A stretch of DNA of 64,000 nt from Myrica gale (Eukaryota; Streptophyta; Magnoliopsida; Fagales; Myricaceae), in NCBI GenBank assembly GCA_963930655.1, contig OZ005611.1, positions 21,501,001 through 21,565,000 of the forward strand, written 5' to 3'. Of this stretch, positions 56,105 through 64,000 are shown in pieces; the first letter of the stretch is position 1; the number at the start of each line of letters is the position of its first letter. The notes beneath the pieces are model-generated. The model worked only from the letters and a program-made list of their open reading frames with translations, searched no databases and was not told where the DNA came from. The translations under genes and the position numbers were made by a program.

Positions 56105-59100
56105 TTTGATTGTCTGGGTCCAGATTCACTTGTGACAATACGGATCCAGATGTGTTCGGATGGATGCTTCGAATCCGTTCTTCAAATCTGGCGCCCTATG
56201 TCATTTAAAGAGGGGGGAATTGGCATGCGCCTCAACTCGTCTACTCACAGGGTTGACCTCAACTCATTTGTTTAGTTTTAGTCAAGCTCGAGTTCCATTC
56301 AAATTTTAAAAACATCAGTTTACACCCTAACAACACTTAAAGGGGATGAATATGTGTTTTCCCTCTAATTAACAAATCAATAGCAATTATAAAACATGTT
56401 CTAAAATTGGTCAGCCTAGATATGCATCATAATCACCTCAGTCAACAAATATGCAGCGAAATATTAAATAAAATTTAATCACACAAAGAGACAAAAATTT
56501 GGTGACGAAGTGAAAAACCTTTGAAACACCATTCAAAGGAAAACCACTCATGGCTAGCAGCCATCAAGAATCCACTAAGAAGCAAACCTTACATACAGTG
56601 ATTCAGACACGGGCAACCCTGATGTAAAAATATTCTAAAGTTTTTCTCTCAAGGAAGCTGGAGGCACTAGTATGCTCAATGGAAGCCTCAATTTAGGTTT
56701 TTGGACGGCCTCCCTCAAAACCTAATAGGGTTTCCATTGGTTTCACAAGGAAAGTAAAAAAATTTATCAATTTTGAAATTCGCCGGAAGTCGCTCGAGCA
56801 CTCGTCAAACGCTAGTCAAACGTGATGACTGTCTGAATTTTTTTCCAAGGGCGCTCGAGCGGTTGTTGAACACTAGTTGAACGTGATGAAAACTTTGGAC
56901 AGATCATCAACTATAACTCTTGAACAAATATGGGGACCATAAGTACAACTCGATCAAGATATATTTTGATATGGAATTTTGTCAATACAAAAATGCACTA
57001 ACAAAATTGAACGAGTTAAGTTTGAACAAGGGTTTTCATGTTTTATTCGAGCTGATCATGTAGATCTCTAGCTCATATATGCTAAACAAATTGATTTCAA
57101 ACATTCACTACTTGACTTGTTTACTGTCCTACATATACGTGTATTCAATTATCTAAAAAGTAGCAAGTGAGTTCAATTAAGACAAGCCCATAAGAAACAA
57201 CTCAATTTAGACAAGGATTTATTGCTTTACCGAGGATGCATGAGAGAGAAAAAAAAGAAAAAGAGAGAGATGTTTAATTTATTGTGTCATAAATTTGAAA
57301 GGCAAATTCCATTTTACCAATTATAACTTCCAATATTGTAGAAGTGTATACTAGTAAGTTTATTTTTAAATTATTTTTTAATTTATTCTGGGAATTGCTT
57401 GAAATTGTGTCTGATCTGACAAATAATCTTTAACTTTATCTTCGATTGAATCTTCAATTTTTGATAATTTTTAGATTTTGTTGATCTCACACCTTAAGTA
57501 ATTGATTTCACAACTGAGTAGCCTAAATGTTTTGCCTCCTTCATTTCCACGCCTCACAACCATCACAGAGTTTCTCAAAGTCATAATGGACAATTGTCTA
57601 GAAAAAGATATCTTATAGTTTTTTTATGAACTCTAGCTATGACATCGCGTGTGATCGTTAGAGACCTTAGATCTCGGTCGTAGGATTACATGGAAACACT
57701 CTTTTTCCATTAACTCCGTTATATTCTTTTATTTCAAATTTTAGGCTTCTACTAATTGTAATCATGTCCACTAACATTTCACAATTTACTTTCGAGTATT
57801 TGAGATTGATTTGTGAAATGCCTTATGCTAGCAATTATTCTTTTATTTATCCTTTCACCATACTATATTCCACATAAGTCAATAGGACCAGAATCATATT
57901 ACCGATTAAGTCTCTAACTTATATAATTCTCAATTCACAATCTGTAACTTGTTGGACTATCAATTGCTTCCAAAACAATTTCACAAATAAATATAATATA
58001 ATATATATATATTAATTTCATAAAAAATTTCGCAAAATACCATTGCCCAATAGATTCTTTTCTAGTCCAACCCTACACAGAAATATTGAATATACTATCT
58101 CATCAAGAGACTGACAAATTTCTTATTGAGCATTTATACAAACTCATTTATTATGTACAAGACCTAACATTATGTGAAATCTTTGACCTAGAAAGATCAT
58201 CACCAAATGACTCGGTCAAAGCACAAGTACACAATACATAAATCCGTATAAACTTCACAGGTCTAAGGATACAATATACCAGTTGTGTTGAATACCTTCT
58301 CAACATCAGTGATCACTTCGAGAAGGTATTCATATTTGATCTCATTCAGTGCATGTACTCTTACACTGCACCCACTCGTTTGCTTAAGGTCATCATCTCA
58401 ATGACGAAGTCCATCATCCTATTAAATAAAGGCACAACGAGTGTAGACTTATCGTATATCAATATGTATCTTTGTCTAGAACAAAATATCAAGTGAACAA
58501 GGAACTGAAGAGTCATATTTTCTGTCTTTGATTCATTAATCATTGTCATGACTTTTCTACCATGTGACTCAATAATATTTATGTAACATCTTATGTCACA
58601 TCATATTACCCAATAAATAAATATAAACATGTGACATTTAAATAATTATTATTCAAATAAATGATTTTTAGGGCATTATTCTTACAAAATTAAGAACAAT
58701 ATTGATAAACATAAGTAAAGTATGGATTATCAATTATTTTAGTTTACTATTTTTAATTCAGAGTCCAATCTTTTCACATAATATTAATATAAATTACAAA
58801 TTAAAGATTAATTAATTAATAGACTCGACAGGACTGAGCTAACCATACATAGATTCATATACAAAATTAATTGAAATTAAGATTAAATCTTTCCCAAGTC
58901 ATATTTAAGAAAATCCAATTACGCGACCTAAATATCACTATATACCAAAGAGAACGCCCTCAAATTAAATTGTCTTCTAAATTTATAAACTTAACATCTG
59001 CTTTTTTTCCTCTTCTTGAACGGACTCCCAACTACGTACAGTATGGACGTACCCATGTGATCAAAATTTGACGTCTTTCAGTCATTCAGTGTGATGATTT

Positions 59101-60175
59101 AGGGGCCGCCATCTGCGCATGGAAAACCCTAAAAGCGTTTTGGTCTCCCTTTAGAATATTGTTTGAGCAATAATTCCAAGTTTCTTAGAAGACTTCGATC
59201 GGCGTGATTTATCTTAATAGACGTCGCGCCTGAACTGTGCATATATAGTCCCTGGCCTCCTCAAATTTGATTTATTAATGCATAAAGCTAGCCAATATAT
59301 ATTGTTTGGACAATCCCAATATCCATGGAGGTGATCTCAGGAGAGTTTCATAAATAATCTTTTCTCGCACCTCTTGCACGCGCGTACTTTAACAAATCCA
59401 ATATTAAGAAATAAAAATATTTAATTTACAACTTGAGCTAACAAGAACAATATATTACACAAACTAAATCTAAAAAATACCATTCACTCCCTAAATATAT
59501 ACAAAATAACACCAAATAATTTCATTGTAAAATTAAAAAAAATGTTGGCGATAGTATTTATATATCCCCTTTCACAATATTAAATTATGATCATAGAACA
59601 ACAATTTTTTTTCCTATTTTGTATATAAACGGATCAGAATTCAAAATAAAGAATTATACATATATCATATTAGCACCTCCTTTAAATTTCCACAATCACT
59701 AACAGCTTCCAAGTTGCGGATCCACGATATTACAAAAAATACAAAATGTTAAGCTGTCAAAACGGTCCAAATTAAGAATTAAACAAAAATATATCGCATG
59801 AAAAGATATACGCAACATTAATCTAAAAAATGAAAAATGAACTACGTGATTTCATGCAATTAGTTCATGATGGGTCAAGTCTTGTGGAAGTGCAATAACA
59901 AAAATAAACTATAATTTTCCAATTACACAAAAAAATCTCAGCTAGCACGCTCAATTCCTACTCCTACATTTCCGTGGTCAATTAGCTATCATCTATAACT
60001 CCACATATATAATTGAAAAAGACTAATTACGCAAGATATGAATTATAAACTGAAAATAAAACGAATATTTTACGAAGCAAATTAGCTGAGTCAAGTCTAT
60101 AAATATAAATAAAAAATAAATATACAATTAAAATTAGCTGATCAGTCTAAGGCGGTAACCACGTGCATCTTGTGT

Positions 60176-60182
60176 TATATAT
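60176..60182 (+). promoter_or_regulatory. Possible TATA box of thioesterase copy 2
   Basis: TATATAT about 170 bases upstream of the ATG at 60349, at the edge of the segment shared with copy 1. AT-rich surroundings lower its value. I see no equivalent in copy 1. Confidence 0.3.
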
Positions 60183-60348
60183 GAAGATCAGAGCGAGCAG
60201 TGCCGTTGCAAAACAGTGTCATAAATTCTAACGCGCGCCAATAACTTCCCAGCCAGACCCTTAAAATTCTCCTCTCATTCTTCCCCAAGAATAACTTTCC
60301 ACGTACTTCCAGTCTTCCCCAGCTCTCTCTTACTCCGTCCCATAGGAA

Positions 60349-62790
60349 ATGTCGCAGTTGCACGCACTTTCACTTGCCCACCCATCGCACGTGGCGTTTC
60401 CTGCCTCTCGCGTCAAGCATACATGTTTCGATCTCCGGCGCCTTCCATTGCGACAGTGTCGCTTGATCCTGTCGGTCTTGCCGCCACGCGTCCGATCACT
60501 CCCTGCCGTGAGATGCTGCAGCGTACCTGCACCCTCAGACCGAAAAGCTAGAACTGGGTACTAACAAAATTGAGTTCAGTTATTATGCGATGAGTGCTCA
60601 GCCACGATCAGAATCTGAGTCTTCACAATCCAAAAGTTAAGAACGCTCCACATCATTTAAAATGTGCTTACACGGTACCCGACTCTTTGAAAATCGGGTC
60701 ATATAGCAAACAAGTGGGTAGTAGTGTTTTCTAGGTAAGCACATTTTAAAATATGTGGCGCATTCTGGACTTTTAGATTGTGAAGACTCGATCCTGACTG
60801 TTGCTGAGCACTCATCAGCATACTACTGCTCAGCATATATAATAATTGAACTCCTAACAAAACCTCATGATCCCTTCTTTCTCTCGGCTTTTAAAGGAGC
60901 TTTGTTTATGGCATTTCTTTCAGATTTCAAAGTAGAGTCTGGAGTCTTAGATTGTTAATTCATTTACTATTTTGGTTTTGTGGTAAACAAATTTCGCTAC
61001 AATATTTCTCTACTTTCTCGGGTGGTTTTTCACTTTTCTATATGGAACTCTACTGTTTCTTTCTTGTCACCTTTGTTTTGGGTGTGGATGAGTACGTAGT
61101 AGAAGCTGAATAACCCCTTTTTATCTTCTCCCTTCCTTTGCAGAATGACTAATTACCTTGAAGTTGAGCTCAAAGTTCGTGATCACGAGCTGGATCAGCA
61201 AGGAGTAGTCAACAATGCTATGTATGCAACTTACTTGCAAATGGGTAAGACAAATTCCGTATCAGTTCGTCTGAAATTAAATACTAAGGAATTTTGGCCG
61301 CTTTATTTGGTTGCGAAAATAATTATTATGTGAAGATTTTCTTCTAACTGATAATAGTGGATGGTGGTTCATGCGAATGCCTCTCTAGGGTAAAAGATAG
61401 GGTTAAAATGTTCAATCTGTAAACAGTACCACGCTATACTGATATGAACTGGACCAAGATACAGAGAAGAATTAGAAGAAAGCAATCGAGGGATAAGACC
61501 TTCCATAAATCAGCACTGAAGTTTATGACCAAGTTTTGATACCAATCATAGGTCTAGAACTCCTACTTCTCTGAATAAACAAATTCCTGATTAGATCAGA
61601 CCAACGTAGACACATTGAATTAGCCCTAGACCTGCAGAAGAAGAACTGTCTATTAATAGAATAAAACCAGCACTCGCAACTATAGACCCCAAGCAGTAAT
61701 TAGGCGCCCAAAGAAGATATTTCCTCTCAGTACTTCATGATGCAATCACAATTGAAAGTCCTCTTAGTTTCAAAAGTTGACCCCAACCCTTCTTAATTTT
61801 TATTCCGTCTCCAATGTAACTCACACTGGTTGTTGGTCAATAACGAAGGGGTAAAAGGTAGAAAAAATTCGTTCCACAAGAGCTTACCATCTTTATGCTG
61901 ACTATAAATTGATGGATTGTCCTTCAATACAATAACTAGGTCGTCAGGAACTTTTGGAAAGTATTGGCATCAGTGCTGATTCGGTTGCCCGTACTGGTGA
62001 TGCATTAGCACTGGCGGATTATTGGCTCAAGTTCATTGCACCTCTAAGAGTATGTCTTTGATCCTTTCTTTACATTAACTAAACCTCTCCGGAACTTTTT
62101 TCTTTTTTTTTTTATTGCAGTGGTTATATATTAGCTTATGACTCTTTTGCAACGCAGAATATAGCTTCAAATAACCTTAGAACCGAAATATGCTGGGGTC
62201 TAAATTATGAAACACTTTGCTTTTTCATTTCTAAAAATGTGCAAATCGTCCTTTTGGGAAGCTCATGTTTAATTATAAAGCTTGTTTTGGAATTTTAAAA
62301 AAATGAATATATCTTAGGCGTGTGGTAATTAAAAGCAGTAATTCATTGATAATACAAGCTTAAGTTGATATTGCTGAATGTGGTGCAATAATATATATAT
62401 GCTATCAGTTATAATGTATTTGCATTGTGTTTTATGTGCATCTAGAGTGGAGAAAGATTTGTTGTAAAGGTGAGGATCCATCGCGTCACATCTGCCCGGA
62501 TATACTTTGATCACTTCATCTTCAAACTGCCAAGTCAAGAGGTTTGTTCTGTTCTCCTTTTACGGATGATAAAAATTAAAGAACCATCTTATGGATACAT
62601 AGATATATAGTACCCTGTAACATTCCTACTGTGTATGCAGCTTATTATGGAAGCAACGACTACAGGAGCTTGGCTTGACAAACACTATCGTCCCGTCCGT
62701 ATTCCACCGGAGTTCAAGTCTAAATTTGCTCAATTTATAATGAACCACGAGGATTCTAGCTATAAATTTTTTGCAACTCGAACGAATTAA
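60349..62790 (+). CDS. Acyl-ACP thioesterase, ALT/MKS2 family, copy 2 (221 aa, five exons), diverged
   Basis: Tandem paralogue of 51401-53982 with the same exon plan: 60349-60557, 61144-61244, 61940-62049, 62446-62541, 62641-62790, all GT/AG. The transit-peptide region starts [17 protein letters not shown]. The hotdog domain starts [20 protein letters not shown], with Asp87 as catalytic candidate. Differences from copy 1 cluster near the active site: YLQMGRQELLE instead of YCQHGRHELLE, which loses two His and one Cys, and [10 protein letters not shown] instead of [10 protein letters not shown]. The C terminus is ten residues longer ([10 protein letters not shown]). The frame is open throughout, so the gene is probably expressed or only recently relaxed. 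Intron 1 holds a 284-bp hairpin element absent from copy 1. Its activity could differ from copy 1 in chain length or be lost. Confidence 0.88.
60570..60853. mobile_element. Hairpin MITE in intron 1 of thioesterase copy 2, 9-bp target-site duplication
   Basis: CTAACAAAA occurs exactly on both sides (60561-60569 and 60854-60862). The element's ends are inverted: GAGTTCAGTTATTAT at the left and ATAATAATTGAACTC at the right. Further in, GATGAGTGCTCAGC, CTTCACAATCCAAAAGT and TTTAAAATGTGCTTAC pair with their mirrors. The corresponding intron of copy 1 lacks the whole block, which confirms insertion after the gene duplication or loss from copy 1. The 9-bp duplication suggests the Mutator superfamily. 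Confidence 0.88.
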
Positions 62791-64000
62791 TCTCAAGTCT
62801 GATCAAGACCCATTAATGGTATAGGGAACTTGTTGTTTGTCTTTGTTTTGCCCTTGCAAAAGAAAAAAAAAAGATTAAGGAGAAACGATCCACTTCACAA
62901 TTTACAATCCAAGATAGAAAGTTGTTAAACCAGAAAAATTAATTTTCCAGGTTTTGCTTTTGATAAATTATTGGATAACTTTATTAATAACCACGGTATT
63001 CCTCCGCCATAAGTGAGGGTTACTCAATAAACTCGGAACTATTGTCCTTTTTTATTAAATAAAAAAACTAAATGCAAAACATATTTGTTTAGTTCATTTT
63101 ATTTCTTTATGAGACAAACAAGTTCTTACAGAACTATACCAAGAAGATTCTTATAGCATTGTAATATATATGCTCACTATAAAGGAGGAAATCAAATCGG
63201 GCCCGGCTTCCATTTTGAATTCTTGTCTCTGTGAAGATGGTTCAGATCACATTAAGCAATGTACTAATTGTGAAGTGCCCCTAGAAGTAGTAGGGACAAT
63301 TTTGACATTTCTGTAAAAATGGAGGATAAAAGAGTCCGAACAAGAAAACTGGGTTTATGGTTGGGTTAAGCATTAAAAATGGATGAAGTGATAAAAATTT
63401 GAGATAAAACCCATATTTCTAAAGGGCCCAAATAACCCGGCCCGTTAAGGTCCATCACAAGTCCAATACCACTAAAAACTTAAAATACGTCCTTTAATGA
63501 GATTGTGATATATGTCATGACTCATTAGGCCCAACCATTAATTCAGATAAGATAATAAAAATATAAAAGAGTTTTGCTAATTAATTAGTTGCCCCATTTA
63601 AATAATTTAAATTCTATAAATTACGAAAGGGAATATAAAGAGCTAATAGAGGACTTTGTAATAATAAGACTATGATTGGTAGATTAATAAAAGCAATATA
63701 AGTATAAAGAAAGACAGAAATCATGAATTTCTATTAAGTCGATGGAAAAAGAACGTTTCATTAAACATAAATTCGTTATTTATCTTCTACCATTATGCAT
63801 GCTTGGTTTTGCATTATGAATAATTTATGGATTTGTGAAGGAATGATGAACTATGAATTACGGTTAAGTGTTGTATTAATTATGTAATGATTGAGCATCA
63901 ATGACTGCATTCATAAAGCATTGAGTGGACCAAAATTGAGAAATGGAAACCGAAATTACTAGAGGTGTTTTCCGTAATTATGAGTGACGGTACCGTTTAT
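62791..64000. other. 3' flank of thioesterase copy 2, AT-rich, no gene seen
   Basis: 62791-62940 parallels the 3' UTR of copy 1 (GAGAAACGATCC, TTCACAATCCAAGA, AAGTTGTT), after which the two diverge. The remainder to the window end is AT-rich with no recognised exon or element end. Confidence 0.45.

Larger units (their letters stand above)
53983..60348. other. Intergenic between the two thioesterase copies
   Basis: 53983-54176 is the presumed 3' UTR of copy 1. 54177-56104 is the right arm of the inverted duplication. About 56440-56900 (GGTGACGAAGTGAAAAACC, TACAGTGATTCAGACACGGG, repeated CGCTCGAGC words) looks like dispersed retroelement DNA, as may 57870-58560, but no coding domain is visible. 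58600-60150 is very AT-rich with nothing recognised. From about 60215 the sequence is homologous to the 5' region of copy 1. Confidence 0.4.

Noticed and set aside
1..64000. tRNA, rRNA and known microRNA genes
   Set aside because: Read for pol III boxes, cloverleaf arms and common conserved plant miRNA sequences by eye; none was convincing. A covariance-model search would be needed to exclude them.

Overview
This is nuclear DNA of a eudicot plant, probably a woody rosid. Genes have many introns with GT/AG borders, intergenic DNA is AT-rich, and small transposons (MITEs, hAT, CACTA, Mutator-like, LINE) are scattered throughout. Nothing bacterial, organellar or viral was seen. The species cannot be named from the sequence; a tree genome is a guess based on the style of repeats and protein sequence.

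Layout, left to right. The 5' end of a cytosolic-type cysteinyl-tRNA synthetase lies on the minus strand (461-1869) and runs off the left edge. A small DUF761 protein gene follows (4270-4746, minus). From 5 to 14 kb is repeat-rich DNA: a decayed LINE (10150-11914) that carries a nested hairpin element, and two related hAT-type MITEs. A DUF1645 protein gene follows (14222-15013, minus). Next come a five-exon phosphomannose isomerase gene (20203-24314, plus) and a 23-exon glutaminyl-tRNA synthetase gene (25812-36689, plus). Both have transposons in their introns. After a 5 kb gene-poor stretch is an R2R3-MYB gene of the MYB62/MYB116 type (41890-43032, minus). A complete non-autonomous CACTA element (47469-49116) follows, then two tandem copies of a plastid hotdog-fold acyl-ACP thioesterase gene (ALT/MKS2 family; 51401-53982 and 60349-62790, plus).

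The genes are unrelated housekeeping and regulatory plant genes; no pathway or operon logic links them, apart from the tandem thioesterase pair.

The most notable observations are these. (1) The glutaminyl-tRNA synthetase gene has intact-looking exons and splice sites, yet carries a one-base deletion in exon 2 and an in-frame TAG in exon 13, so as written it cannot encode the enzyme. (2) Its intron 14 holds two nearly identical copies of one MITE facing each other, a 1.2 kb inverted repeat that would fold as a long RNA hairpin. (3) A diverged, 1.7-1.9 kb inverted segmental duplication flanks the CACTA element and the first thioesterase (44001-45662 versus 54177-56104). (4) Several elements have exact target-site duplications that allow superfamily assignment. 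Exon borders were derived by hand from reading frame, splice consensus and remembered family conservation; no alignment program was run.
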